Assembly: GCF_029227915.1 (NCBI RefSeq)
Contig: NC_079878.1
Location: forward strand, 20,487,501 to 20,551,500
Source of the DNA: Hydractinia symbiolongicarpus
Taxonomy: Eukaryota > Cnidaria > Hydrozoa > Anthoathecata > Hydractiniidae
Direction of reading: 5' to 3'
Length of the DNA stretch: 64,000 nucleotides
Within the stretch, counting starts at the first letter, position 1, and each line of letters opens with the position of its first letter. Below, piece by piece: positions 43,001-49,816 of this stretch. The translations under genes and the position numbers were made by a program. Under the pieces are notes generated by a model, which worked only from the letters and a program-made list of their open reading frames with translations, was not told the DNA's origin and ran no database searches.

Positions 43001-46000
43001 CCGTCCAATAATCATCGGAGGTCATCTTAAAACATCAAAAATTATCGCCTACTCTGTCACTAGTGAGTGTTTTAAATTCATAATTTCTTTTGTCTTGCTT
43101 GTACAATTCAAAAATTTTTATAATAAAATGAATGTTACTTTCAGATTTATTCTTTTTGCCGGAACATCCCAAATCAGACGGGACTAAGTGGGCTAATCGA
43201 GTCAAACGAGAAAGCGAGCCAATATACTCCATCGTTTCAAATATATCGGATGTCTCTGCTGATATAATTAATGTTGATTACATCGGCAGGAATGTGTTTT
43301 GGGCAGATAATCGAGCAAATGAGAAAAGCATCTATATTGCAAGTTTGCCACACTTCAAACATAAGAAGAGAATTCTTAAACGTTTTACAACCATAGAAGG
43401 ATTTGCATTGGATCCTGAAAAAGGGTGGGTTTGTTATTGTATTATTTATATCCTGAGCATGCGCTTCACCTCCTTTTTTAACCTTCAGCCTATGCGATAT
43501 TAGAATCCGTATAAACGCGCTATGTTTAAAAACCAAAACACAGGAATAGTTTTCTTAGTGCACGGGAATTTAATATGGCGTTTTGGCGCTTAATTTCAAT
43601 GTGGAATTTAACTTCAGTTTCTTTGAAGTTAAAATTGTTTTAGGTTTTTTCTTGTTGTTTATGGATCATTAGGTTCTTTTTTATGCCTGGTGATAACTGT
43701 TCTATATTCAGCTGCTCCGTTTCTCGTCATATTGACAGGAAGTTGGGGTTAATTATTTCCAGTACTTACAAAAGGTTGACCCATTGATTCAGCACTACGT
43801 CGTCCGATTGAATAAACAACAACGGGTTTTTTATTGGTGGACGTCACTTTGCTGCAAAGCATACAATGTCTCGTACGCATTTTCACATGACACGTGTTGA
43901 ATATTTTAATGTAGGTGTTAACGTAAAACATTATTACTGAAGAAGAACGCTATATTTATTTCATTGCAGACTCCATATTTGATTATAACGGCATAAATTT
44001 GTTTGTCGAACTCTCTTACTAACGATCAAATTTCGATCAGTTTATCAAGCATAATGAACATGTTGTCCAGTTGATGCAACTGGACTGCTTTTTGACAGGT
44101 TTTGTGTTTGTTTAAATGTCAGAACCACGAAAGAATATTCCATATGAAATTGGTTGCTTGGAACATTTTTTAGCTGCTTCTAAGAATGGCAGGAAAATCA
44201 TTGCTACAAGACCTGGTAATTTTACAGGCAATGCAAAATATAACCTGTTTATATAGAGATTAACATTACAATTTTTCGTTTACCGAACTTATCAAATTTC
44301 TTTTTCAAAATAATATGCTATTTGCCTTAACGAAAAATTATTGCTAAGACCCTTGATGACCCCACCTGTGATAATATAGGCGTTGAGACAGTGCAAGGAG
44401 AAGTTGTTAAATCTATAGCCAAAAATCTTAAGTTAATTAATTTTCGCGCATATTTTATTGCGTAGCTTATTTCTACAGATTTTTCCTGAATCCATGGAAA
44501 CTTTGATGGTGTTCACTTGAGCAATATATTCTTCATTTTTTGCAGGAAGTTTATTTTAAAAAATAACAAAGAAATCGTCAGTTTTGATCACCAACCTATT
44601 GATACACGCCTTTTGCTGCCTCAGATCTCTCCAGCTTTCCCGTTCGTATTTCAAAACAATTCCTGGTTGGCATAAATAGCAAGAATCTAACATTTATAGC
44701 TCAAATGACAGACTTTTATTAATGTTTACGTTTTGTTAGACATTAAGATAGCAATATGAAGGTTTTAGCCACGTGAGCTACATGTTTTTGTCAGCGTTAT
44801 ACTTCCAGCTAGAAGATCTTTATATTTGTGGATTCGGTATAGTACTCACTCATTGCTTTACTTTGTTCAAACCTTGTAGGTCATTGTTTTGGTGCGAAGA
44901 TTCATATCTCCCAAAGATATTTAAAGCTGACATTGATGGAAAAAACCCCCGAGTATTTGTAAAAGACAGACTGATGTATCCAACGAGCTTAGCCGTTGAT
45001 CTTCCCTCGCAGAGGCTGTTTTGGTCCGATTTGAAGAAACACTCGATTGAAAGCGTGACTTTAGGCGGCACTGCGAGGGTGATTGTTTATGACCGTAAAA
45101 GAGATCCCTCCTTCTTGTTTCCCTCCACCATTGATGTGTTGGAAGGTCATTTGTACTGTATGATGAAATACGGTGGGAAGTTATTCAAAATCAATAAGTT
45201 TGGTCTAGGCAATGCTACAGTTATTAAAGAAGATATACCAAAAGCGACCAACGTGAAGTTATTTCATGAAAACAGACAACTACCTACCAGTATCAGTAAG
45301 TGGGATTGATTTATGTTTTGTTTCACTTTTTTTTTGTTTCTTGAGGTTAGATTCCCTTACAAGCCATAATTGTTGTGCAACTGTTGTATAAAAAATCTAC
45401 AATAACCGTCTTTCCAATAATATCGTACCAGTGACTGGTGTACTACTGTTTTGCGACTGTCGTATAGCAGTCATGATAGAAATTTAAAGTCAAAATACTC
45501 TTTTTCGACTTGTTTTGTTGCGTTTGTGTATAGATTTTCATAATCCGTGTATCCGATCTACCTGCCCGGAATTTTGCGTAGCTGCCAATGGCATAGCGAA
45601 GTGTGTGTGTACTGGCAATCTTCCGGATTGCAAACCAGGTGAGAAAGCGTTTCGTCCAGCTCGTATAAGAATGAGCGAACCTATAGGAATGTTGTAGTGA
45701 CGCTATGTATCTTTTTATTAGAGTGCAACGAGGCTTTTTGTAACCAGAGAGGGGATTGTACAAGAACAAAATTCGGTGAAAATATATGCACGTAAGATCT
45801 TGTATTAAATTATGACAATTCTGAATTTGTTTGGCAACAAAATTCGAGTTTACTTTATTTCATTTTTGTGCTAATATCTACTGTGTGTAGCTGATGACTA
45901 GCGTTTTAACTTTCGTGTATATTTTACACACAGCTGCAAGGAGGGTTACACGTCATTTTCCAACTGCAAGCAGAAGTGTCATTGCAAAAATGGTGGCACT

Positions 46001-49000
46001 TGTGCGGTCGATAAATATGGATTGGAAATGTGCAAGTAAGCTTGATTTATCTCTGACGGTTTTTACCCAAATTCGTGAAATTTTTCACGTGTTTCAAATA
46101 TTTCCTTGCAGAACTTGCAGGAAATATTTAATTTTATAAGGTGCGCGTAATTAAATTAAAGTAGATTGATTAAAAAATAAATCCACGACAAAGAGAGACA
46201 AAAATATCATAAGATAAGATATAATTAACGCAGTTTTGGCCATGGCTCAACTGTTGCTAAGACGCCACGTGCTTTTGCCTTATTAAGTCTTGTATATGAA
46301 TAAACTAAAACTTCCGTCTTAATCACGTTTGTCGTATGGACCTTAAATAACAATCAAGTTTTTTCTTTTGAAATATTGCTATTTTTATGATTCTTTTTTT
46401 ATTCCTTTTTTTTATTAATATATCTTCCATTGCTTAGCAATTTTTTTTTTTTTTAAAGAATTTAAGCCTCGTGTTTGTGCTCTTACTTTGTGCGTTAAAA
46501 CAGAGCCGTGCTACAGATTACACGAAATATTACAAACGAAGTCGTCAATGTGCGACATTTTAACCGTTCTGACTGCGCCCTTCTGCAGAGTTATCACTGC
46601 TTTGTGCTAGAGATGCACAAAATAGCAAAAGTTGTTTTTAAAATAAACCATACTTATATTGTCATTGAAATCTTTAGCTGTACAAGTGGGTTTACTGGTG
46701 AAAAGTGCACAAAGATTTGCAAACTTCAGTGTAAAAACGGTGGAAAGTGTCAGCTGGATGATCATAGTGGCAAAGCGACTTGCAGGTGAGTTGGTTAAGG
46801 CTTAAATCATTGGCTTTAAAACTAAGAACAAGCCAATAGTCTGATTTTTTATTAATATGAGAACAATCTGAGGCATGAATTCTCATACAATTCTCTTCCA
46901 AATGCTGATGTTTTTGCTTGTTTGCGTTCGCTTCCTTTCTCATTAGCTATCACTGCCTGGTATTCACATTGGCGCGATTGTTTATGAAGTTCATTCTGAA
47001 GCTTCGTTAACAGCAAAAACATTCAATTTTTCCAAAACACGTAATTTCCACGTCATAGAATAATAAATAAAAATAAAATGAGGCGTAAAAATTCTAAAGT
47101 TGTGTTCTTACTATTAAGAGCAAAATTGTGGTGAAAAACACTCGAAAAATATGAGTCAGATTGTACTGAGTTTTATGACAAGGCATGTAAGCGGCCGAGA
47201 GTTGCTCTGATTTTGACTGGTGAAATATAGAGTATGTATAGTTTTGTATGTTAACGAACAGTACAGAGCTCTGTGAAAAAAGATTCTCTGTTGGCTTAGC
47301 TTGTAAGAACCAAGCATGACTTTGATTGAACTAACAACACTGATTTGTTTTTATAGTTGCAAGGATGGATAGACGGGCGACTTGTGTGAGAAAGCGTCCA
47401 CTGGGTGCTTAAGCCTTTTTTATGCCATTTCTCCAATATCATGCTTTTTTTATAAGAAACTTAGTTAGGAAGCATCCAGGCTGAATCCAAAATGTGTATT
47501 TCTTTTAAAAAACTATTTTTAATAAAATTTCGTTCGGTATATTACTTATTGTGTAAATCATTACGTCATAGCTGTCCAGATGGGTATGGAGGACCTCATT
47601 GTAAGCTGACATGTACCAAGACAACGTGTTTAAATGACGGCATATGCAAATTAACTGCCGCTAAGGTTCAGTGCGAGTAAGTTCTTTTGAAATCAATGAA
47701 ATCAATCTTGTTGAGTTTGCTGAATCTAAATGATGTGAATTATTGAATTTTAGATGTCAAATCGGATGGGTTGGTGAACGTTGTGAAACAGCCTCGTGTG
47801 AAGGATTCAAGTGCGCAAACAATAGCTGCATTGTTGTTGATAATGTTGCTAAATGCAGGTGTGTTCAGTTCACATGTTTCCTCACACACTGGATGTGTTC
47901 TAGTCTGTAGTATTGTAGTTTCAAAGCGTTTTAATTTTTAAGTAAGAATAAAAAGAAAAAGCGTAGCAGTCATACTGTGTCTAAAACTGATTCAACGTAC
48001 AATTAACAAGTACAAAAAAGTAATTACAAGCGAACTTTCCGAATAACTTTTTGCATACAAACTACGAAAAAGTTTCATAACCAAAGCTAAATAACATCAC
48101 ATAACATCAAATAACATTACCAGCGGCATATATTTTGGTTTTGCATGATTTACGATACAAAACATTTGATTATACGTTACGTATCAAAAAAATTTGGTAA
48201 ATATGTTTTGTTTATAAACCATGTTTCGTCCACTGCTAACGTGCCGCTATTTTTTTAAAATTTGTATCAGCTATGTGATAAACTCCCATGTTTTTTCTTG
48301 AATTACACATTTCTTATAAGAATACGTCCTATGAGAATCGCCCAGGCTCAATTTCCGAAATTCCAAAATGTTTTTGAATAATATGAATGAGGCTTGAACA
48401 TCAGGAACAAAAAAACTTTTTCAAAGAATTTGTTCTTGCTTGTTTTTTAAAATGAAAGTTAAAGCAGCATATTTACATTTATATTTTCAGGTGCATTGGT
48501 GATGACTGTACTACAACGAACAGCCCAAGCAAATCCAGTAAGTCCTTTTTATTTCTTCTTGTATCAATCCAGGGATCTGGCAGGAGCTAGTGTATCATGC
48601 TTAATTTTTCTTCTTAGAAACAATGATCGTTGCCGTCCCCATCGTTGTTGTGGTTGTCTTGCTTTTAATCGTCCTCATCGTGATTTTGTTGAGGAGGTCC
48701 CGTCAGTACGTACCACTGAATTTGTTACATGATACCCCTTCATAAATTTATGTTGTTTGTTTTTGTTTGTTTGTTTGTTCCTGTAATTTTTTGTTTGTTT
48801 TATTTTGATTTCCATTGGCCTGTTTCATTTGTAAATTTCTCAAAAAATGGACGCGTTGTTTTATAGTGCCTGTAATCTTTGATTTGGTCCATGTTATTTT
48901 CTTTTCTTATCAGGAGAAAGCAGTTTAAACCACAGAAAATTAAAAACATTGAGATGGAAAACCCGACTTATGAGTACGGGAACTTCCGAAATGAGTATGA

Positions 49001-49816
49001 CGACGCACCGGAATCAGATCGGGACTTTATGAAACAATCTAAGGTTCGTAGATATTTAGAAGCTCTGCAAATTTGGGTTAAATGTTGGCGTTATCTAGAA
49101 ACTTGGCTGAAGTGTTACAATTTTGAACGGATTTCTGATACTCCACTCCCACCATGCCCTTTCCCTGTATCATTCATTTTGTCCGCGGTTTTAACCACTA
49201 AAAAGTAGACTGAAACGCTATCTAGAAAGTTAGATATATAGTGAAATAGAAATATTTGAATATCCATGCAAAATGAATCTTCTGCGCAAGTTTCCCCATA
49301 TTTATCATTACCAACAAACATTTGGGGGTGTGGGCGTTTTGTGGAAAATATGAGATGAAAACAAAAAAGTTAATGAAATGTAAAGTCCGGTGCACTGCCC
49401 TCCCCCTCCTACCTGCACTGCTATGACCCTGTGTTTTGAAAGTTGATGATGGATGGGAAATTTGAATTTAGCACTGTTACAATGAAAAGGGATTACTGAT
49501 ATTCGTAACTGTTTTACTATACTGTAATTAGACCAGATGAAGAGTTTAATGAGCCTTCGGAGCATTAGACGGTAGTGGGGTTTAGGGTCTAAAATTTTCT
49601 TTTGATTTGACCTGTAGCCTTACTTTAATATTCGCTTGTCAATGAATGCGTTCACCTCTTTCAGAAGTTTTGTTTTGTCTTTAGAACTTTGGCAACATGT
49701 TATACAGGGACGACACGTCGCCGTACGATGCAATTACTGCAGACGAACCATTGTTTGGCGAGTCATACAATGAAAAAACCTTATTGGTGGACAATGAAGA
49801 ATACGAAGAATTTTGA
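4638..49816 (+). CDS. LRP1: LRP1-type giant endocytic receptor, complete, 61 coding exons
   Basis: Single-pass scavenger receptor of the LDL-receptor family. Relatives bind many ligands through LDL class A repeats, release them through YWTD propellers in acidic endosomes, and signal through tail NPxY motifs. I spliced 61 exons with GT-AG junctions and consistent phase: 4638-4698 up to 49685-49816, total 13,749 nt, 4,582 aa. Human LRP1 is 4,544 aa and LRP2 4,655. Order: signal peptide (1-20); 6 class A; 2 EGF; propeller-EGF-propeller-EGF; 8 class A; 2 EGF; four propellers with EGFs; 10 class A; 2 EGF; propeller; EGF; 11 class A; 2 EGF; propeller 8 with RVKR (4039-4042); EGF tail; membrane helix (about 4469-4491); 91-residue tail with NPTY (4512-4515). 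The start ATG gives a textbook signal peptide ([17 protein letters not shown]). LRP2 is the alternative name; the furin site and the EGF tail favour LRP1. Exon groups are given in separate entries. Confidence 0.93.
7649..8710 (+). CDS. LRP1: LRP1 exons 8-9: EGF and calcium-binding EGF pair
   Basis: Exon 8 (7649-7762) encodes an EGF-like module with CDANCAVKC and CICNDGF. Exon 9 (8585-8710) encodes a calcium-binding EGF that begins DIDEC and continues [12 protein letters not shown]. This pair precedes the first propeller, as in LRP1 and LRP2. Both exons are phase 1 at each end. The 822-bp intron between them shows no recognised element. Confidence 0.9.
8711..10040. repeat. LRP1 intron 9: cluster of short self-complementary TACGAAAT/ATTTCGTA units
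   Basis: Two blocks, about 9165-9440 and 9745-9905, are dense in TTCGTATTT, AAATACGAA, AAAATACGGAA and ATGCGTATTTT words in both orientations, so each block can fold on itself and pair with the other. The two blocks may be the ends of one old palindromic transposon. The rest of the intron holds nothing recognisable. Confidence 0.5.
10041..14049 (+). CDS. LRP1: LRP1 exons 10-13: propellers 1 and 2 with their EGF modules
   Basis: Exons: 10041-10252, 11300-12432, 13371-13762, 13930-14049. Propeller 1 runs from exon 10 to about 11895, with blade motifs such as [22 protein letters not shown] and LYFTDW. An EGF (CQHMCV, CLCKTRY) follows inside exon 11, then propeller 2 ([29 protein letters not shown]). 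Exon 13 is the closing EGF (CQQLCF, CACGDNY). Exon 11 is 1,133 nt and spans most of propeller 1, an EGF and the start of propeller 2 without introns, whereas the equivalent parts of propellers 3-6 are cut into several exons; introns were probably lost here. Junctions change from phase 1 to phase 0 and 2 inside the propellers. Confidence 0.92.
10253..11299. other. LRP1 intron 10 with a dispersed repeat fragment
   Basis: At 10436-10485 it carries the second copy of the repeat seen at 2937-2985 (gatgcgcttttaccaccc). No coding potential on either strand is supported; the minus-strand open frames at 10432-10629 and 10642-10914 match no known family and lack splice or codon support. Confidence 0.4.
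12897..12988. repeat. Imperfect fold-back hairpin in LRP1 intron 11
   Basis: The left arm (gtttctttatttaaagtc, aaacaatttaca) is complementary to the right arm (tgtaaattgtttcgac, tttaataagaaac), giving arms of roughly 45 bp with a few mismatches and almost no loop. This is typical of a small MITE or a fold-back remnant. The rest of intron 11 (12433-13370) shows nothing else. Confidence 0.6.
14505..16709 (+). CDS. LRP1: LRP1 exons 14-18: class A cluster II (8 repeats)
   Basis: Exons: 14505-14645 (1 repeat), 14797-15018 (2), 15108-15389 (2), 15493-15744 (2), 16524-16709 (1 repeat plus the first half of an EGF). All junctions are phase 1. Calcium-box motifs are intact, for example [34 protein letters not shown] and [10 protein letters not shown]. 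The third repeat is short at its start (CDKFQC). Repeat 8 has [11 protein letters not shown] in place of the usual GSDE box. Eight repeats is the number in cluster II of both LRP1 and megalin, which is the principal ligand-binding cluster in vertebrate LRP1. Confidence 0.92.
14698..14784. repeat. Short tandem duplication next to the exon 15 acceptor
   Basis: Two adjacent copies of a 43/44-bp segment (14698-14740 and 14741-14784), both containing aataaattt and agcaaaaatacctagaagag, differ at only a few positions. They end about 12 bp before the splice acceptor of exon 15, so the duplication has moved any upstream branch point away from the acceptor. Confidence 0.7.
15745..16523. other. LRP1 intron 17: MITE fragment and a 35-T splice tract
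   Basis: Segment 16083-16263 is a left-truncated copy of the TIR element at 27046-27368 (shared cttcgttcttaa, gcaaagtgattcgc, gcgaactgctaatt and the terminal gaaccctg). An uninterrupted run of 35 T at 16487-16521 forms the polypyrimidine tract directly before the exon 18 acceptor TAG. Such a run is likely to vary between individuals and may affect splicing of exon 18. Confidence 0.65.
17751..17939 (+). CDS. LRP1: LRP1 exon 19: EGF half and calcium-binding EGF before propeller 3
   Basis: Exon 18 ends inside an EGF ([12 protein letters not shown]) that exon 19 completes ([11 protein letters not shown]). A calcium-binding EGF follows, starting NINEC and containing [10 protein letters not shown]. 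The arrangement of an EGF pair ahead of a propeller repeats that of exons 8-9. The 1,041-bp intron before it (16710-17750) is AT-rich with no recognised element. Confidence 0.9.
18023..23887 (+). CDS. LRP1: LRP1 exons 20-26: propellers 3 and 4 with EGF modules
   Basis: Exons: 18023-18410, 18569-18700, 18835-19235, 19381-19605, 22339-22510, 23114-23508, 23726-23887. Propeller 3 spans exons 20-22 with [31 protein letters not shown] and IYFTDW; exon 22 ends in an EGF (CSHLCV, CKCPFGF). Propeller 4 spans exons 23-25 ([37 protein letters not shown]). Exon 26 is an EGF (CEQLCF, CGCATGY) and also starts the first strand of propeller 5 (FLLFSTTK). Junction phases (1-2-2-1, 1-1-2-1) are the same in both propellers, consistent with duplication of a whole propeller-EGF gene segment. 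Confidence 0.92.
20811..21535. mobile_element. piggyBac-like non-autonomous element (717 bp) with TTAA target duplication
   Basis: Element 20815-21531 is flanked on both sides by TTAA (20811-20814 and 21532-21535). Its ends are inverted repeats: CCCTATTCAGTCCAGGG at the left and CCCTGGACCGAATAGGG at the right, one mismatch in 17. TTAA duplication with ends starting CCC is the signature of the piggyBac superfamily. There is no transposase frame, so it depends on another element for movement. Just inside the left end is a small hairpin (GGGGGCGGATTCCGCCCCC, 20853-20871). A diverged, inverted relative lies at about 29690-30075. It sits in LRP1 intron 23 (19606-22338), which otherwise shows nothing recognisable. 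Confidence 0.8.
24076..32261 (+). CDS. LRP1: LRP1 exons 27-34: propellers 5 and 6 with the EGF between them
   Basis: Exons: 24076-24344, 26409-26718, 28250-28447, 29401-29467, 31028-31299, 31474-31641, 31762-31927, 32035-32261. Propeller 5 (exons 27-29) has [31 protein letters not shown] and VYWTDW. Exon 28 carries about ten extra residues ([12 protein letters not shown]) before the conserved WPNG turn. The EGF is split over exons 30 and 31 ([15 protein letters not shown]). Propeller 6 (exons 31-34) has [31 protein letters not shown] and IYWTDW. Propeller 6 is the most finely split of the eight. Exon 30 is only 67 nt and lies between two long repeat-bearing introns. Confidence 0.9.
24345..26408. 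other. LRP1 intron 27, 2.1 kb
   Basis: No gene, repeat family or splice-consistent exon could be supported. Composition is AT-rich like the other introns. The minus-strand open frames near 25468-25728 and 26019-26240 have no recognisable domain. Confidence 0.4.
27046..27368. mobile_element. MITE with 15-bp TIRs and CGCTC target duplication
   Basis: Perfect inverted ends CAGGGTTCGAATTAG (27046-27060) and CTAATTCGAACCCTG (27354-27368) are flanked by the direct repeat CGCTC (27041-27045 and 27369-27373). The 323-bp interior has an internal duplication (aaaaaagcatttctatcg twice) and no coding capacity. A left-truncated copy is at 16083-16263. The superfamily is not clear from the ends; a 5-bp duplication is compatible with several. 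It lies in LRP1 intron 28 (26719-28249). Confidence 0.75.
27490..27565. repeat. Dispersed repeat (copy 2)
   Basis: Related to the segment near 4195-4400: shares aataaaactgcc, gagataca, atttgcgt, ggcattgcg and ctggc in the same order. The relationship fades beyond about 27565, where an unrelated GC-richer stretch (acgttgtgcacgtacgttgtgc) follows. Confidence 0.4.
28647..29002. repeat. Minisatellite, about 22 copies of a 15-16-bp unit
   Basis: The unit is TTATATGATATGCAGG with a few shorter or longer variants (for example TTTTATGATATGCAG). Every unit contains TATGCAG followed by G, a match to a splice acceptor core. The array lies in LRP1 intron 29 (28448-29400), 399 bp before the 67-nt exon 30. 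Confidence 0.9.
29690..30075. mobile_element. Diverged, inverted relative of the piggyBac-like element
   Basis: Read on the minus strand, this segment matches the interior of 20815-21531 in order: cactatcTGCTTAAA, AAAGTTATTTAACATAT and cggtttttac, and on the other side the CACTTATAGTA and GTCAGCA words. It still has the CCCCCTTCC-type end region (about 30050) but no clear TIR or TTAA at either edge. It lies in LRP1 intron 30 (29468-31027); the remainder of that intron holds nothing recognised. Confidence 0.65.
32341..35990 (+). CDS. LRP1: LRP1 exons 35-39 (part): EGF and class A cluster III (10 repeats)
   Basis: Exons: 32341-32589 ([14 protein letters not shown] plus repeat 1), 33026-33288 (repeats 2, 3, start of 4), 33969-34242 (rest of 4, 5, start of 6), 35209-35440 (rest of 6, 7, start of 8), and 35681 to about 35990 of exon 39 (rest of 8, 9, 10). 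Unlike clusters I and II, introns here cut through repeats, just before or after the F.C pair, in phase 0, 1 or 2. Calcium boxes are intact ([55 protein letters not shown]). Repeat 6 is unusual: its first half is CDPTHQIQC. Ten repeats match cluster III of LRP1 and megalin. Confidence 0.9.
34285..34640. repeat. Degenerate minisatellite, about 26-bp unit, beside an exon 37 donor
   Basis: Roughly a dozen imperfect units of the pattern CTGTGCCAGTGTCC.GTA followed by CAGGTAAA or TTGGTAGA. The unit resembles the end of exon 37 and its donor (CAGTGTGCTAGTACTG then GTAAG, 34227-34247), only about 40 bp upstream, so the array may have grown from a copy of that exon-intron junction. Many units contain CAGGTAA-like donor sequences. 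Confidence 0.6.
35990..37025 (+). CDS. LRP1: LRP1 exon 39 (rest): EGF pair and propeller 7
   Basis: Exon 39 as a whole is 35681-37025 (1,345 nt), the longest in the gene. After the last repeat of cluster III it encodes two EGFs ([34 protein letters not shown]) and nearly all of propeller 7 with no intron. Blade motifs are less canonical than elsewhere: IFWIDKD, LYFVDGN, LYYSTKS, LYWSDMD and LYFSTQR. The final strand continues into exon 40. Intron-free encoding suggests that introns were lost here, as in exon 11. Confidence 0.9.
37227..41819 (+). CDS. LRP1: LRP1 exons 40-47: EGF and class A cluster IV (11 repeats)
   Basis: Exons: 37227-37506, 38225-38345, 38699-38823, 38963-39113, 39671-39898, 40387-40586, 40917-41057, 41583-41819. 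Exon 40 ends propeller 7, adds an EGF ([15 protein letters not shown]) and repeat 1. Eleven repeats follow, as in cluster IV of LRP1 and megalin. Examples of calcium boxes: [49 protein letters not shown] and [10 protein letters not shown]. Introns 41-44 all fall in phase 1 or 2 close to the second cysteine (F.C), so each exon starts inside a repeat. Exon 47 has two possible in-frame acceptors six bases apart (exon start 41583 or 41589), adding or dropping two residues. Confidence 0.9.
37507..38224. other. LRP1 intron 40 with short repeated pieces
   Basis: A direct repeat ggcgttagaataa occurs at about 37610 and 38002, each followed within 30 bp by gtccatgggt or atccatgggtt. A small inverted repeat (attcacctgtttg, 37860-37873, with aaacaggcgaat and gaacaggtgaat) lies between them. 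This may be a degraded mobile element; no terminal repeats or target duplication can be fixed. Confidence 0.35.
39930..40045. repeat. CTGT microsatellite in LRP1 intron 44
   Basis: About 29 units of a pure CTGT tetranucleotide run with two CTTT interruptions near its left end. It starts about 30 bp after the exon 44 donor. Likely to be length-polymorphic and useful as a marker. Confidence 0.95.
42048..42299 (+). CDS. LRP1: LRP1 exon 48: EGF and calcium-binding EGF before propeller 8
   Basis: One exon, phase 1 at both ends, encodes an EGF ([17 protein letters not shown]) and a calcium-binding EGF that begins DVDEC and continues [16 protein letters not shown]. This is the third EGF pair of the same kind in the gene, always placed between a class A cluster and a propeller. 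Confidence 0.92.
42464..42779. repeat. Degenerate minisatellite, about 19-20-bp unit, in LRP1 intron 48
   Basis: About 16 imperfect units of the pattern GAATGAAATTGGTTATCTA, with substitutions such as AGCTATTTA and AAAGTTAGTTATCTA. It ends about 80 bp before the acceptor of exon 49. No coding potential. Confidence 0.85.
42859..45295 (+). CDS. LRP1: LRP1 exons 49-51: propeller 8 with furin-type site
   Basis: Exons: 42859-43062, 43145-43424, 44880-45295. The first strand (ILFVPTDNN) is divergent. Exon 50 contains [11 protein letters not shown], an RVKR basic site (43198-43209, residues 4039-4042) just before the blade IGRNVFWAD. Human LRP1 has its furin site (RHRR) at the same place in propeller 8, and cleavage there yields the two-chain receptor. 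Later motifs are LFWCED, LFWSD and [15 protein letters not shown]; this propeller is the least canonical of the eight. Processing by furin is inferred, not shown. Confidence 0.88.
43425..44879. other. LRP1 intron 50, with one possible alternative terminal exon
   Basis: At 44546-44675 a good acceptor (CTTCATTTTTTGCAG) opens a frame that continues correctly from exon 50 (phase 2) for 42 codons ([16 protein letters not shown] and on) and then stops at TAA 44673-44675. If used, it would end the protein inside propeller 8 and give a secreted form. No downstream donor fits exon 51. It could equally be chance. The rest of the intron shows nothing. Confidence 0.2.
45534..48537 (+). CDS. LRP1: LRP1 exons 52-58: membrane-proximal EGF tail
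   Basis: Exons: 45534-45638, 45722-45791, 45934-46035, 46678-46785, 47572-47676, 47754-47858, 48491-48537. Exon 52 is the EGF that closes propeller 8 (CPEFCVA, CVCTGNL). From exon 53 on, each intron is phase 2 and cuts every EGF just before its fifth cysteine, so an EGF is read across two exons: [49 protein letters not shown] and CRCIGDDC. That makes one plus five EGFs. Vertebrate LRP1 also has about six EGFs here, while megalin has almost none. A decayed member of the series is at 47357. Confidence 0.88.
46097..46130. repeat. Short near-perfect palindrome in LRP1 intron 54
   Basis: AAATATTTCC and GGAAATATTT flank ttgcagaacttgca, forming a compact hairpin. The rest of the intron (46036-46677) is AT-rich with no recognised feature. 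Confidence 0.5.
47357..47420 (+). pseudogene. Decayed EGF exon with a premature TAG in LRP1 intron 55
   Basis: A good acceptor (tttgtttttatag) is followed, in the phase left by exon 55, by T TGC AAG GAT GGA TAG and then codons for [10 protein letters not shown]. This reads CKDG-stop-TGDLC, the second half of an EGF of exactly the kind seen in exons 54-57 ([20 protein letters not shown]); the stop (47370-47372) sits where an aromatic residue is expected, so one G-to-A change in TGG would explain it. No usable donor follows. Exon 55 joins exon 56 in frame without it. Confidence 0.6.
47859..48490. other. LRP1 intron 57
   Basis: A direct run of ataacatcac, ataacatcaa, ataacattac occurs at about 48091-48120. 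Otherwise no gene, mobile element or regulatory signal could be supported. Confidence 0.4.
48618..49816 (+). CDS. LRP1: LRP1 exons 59-61: membrane helix and cytoplasmic tail
   Basis: Exons: 48618-48705, 48914-49043, 49685-49816 (stop TGA 49814-49816). Exon 59 encodes [17 protein letters not shown] and on, a membrane helix of about 23 residues, followed by the stop-transfer RRSRQRK. The 91-residue tail has ENPTYEYG (NPTY, 48960-48971), matching the proximal GNPTYKMY of vertebrate LRP1. Next comes NFGNMLYRD, aligned with the vertebrate distal NFTNPVYAT but without the proline. The extreme C-terminus has DNEEYEEF. NPxY motifs bind PTB-domain adaptors that drive endocytosis and signalling, so only the first site is canonical here. 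Confidence 0.9.
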
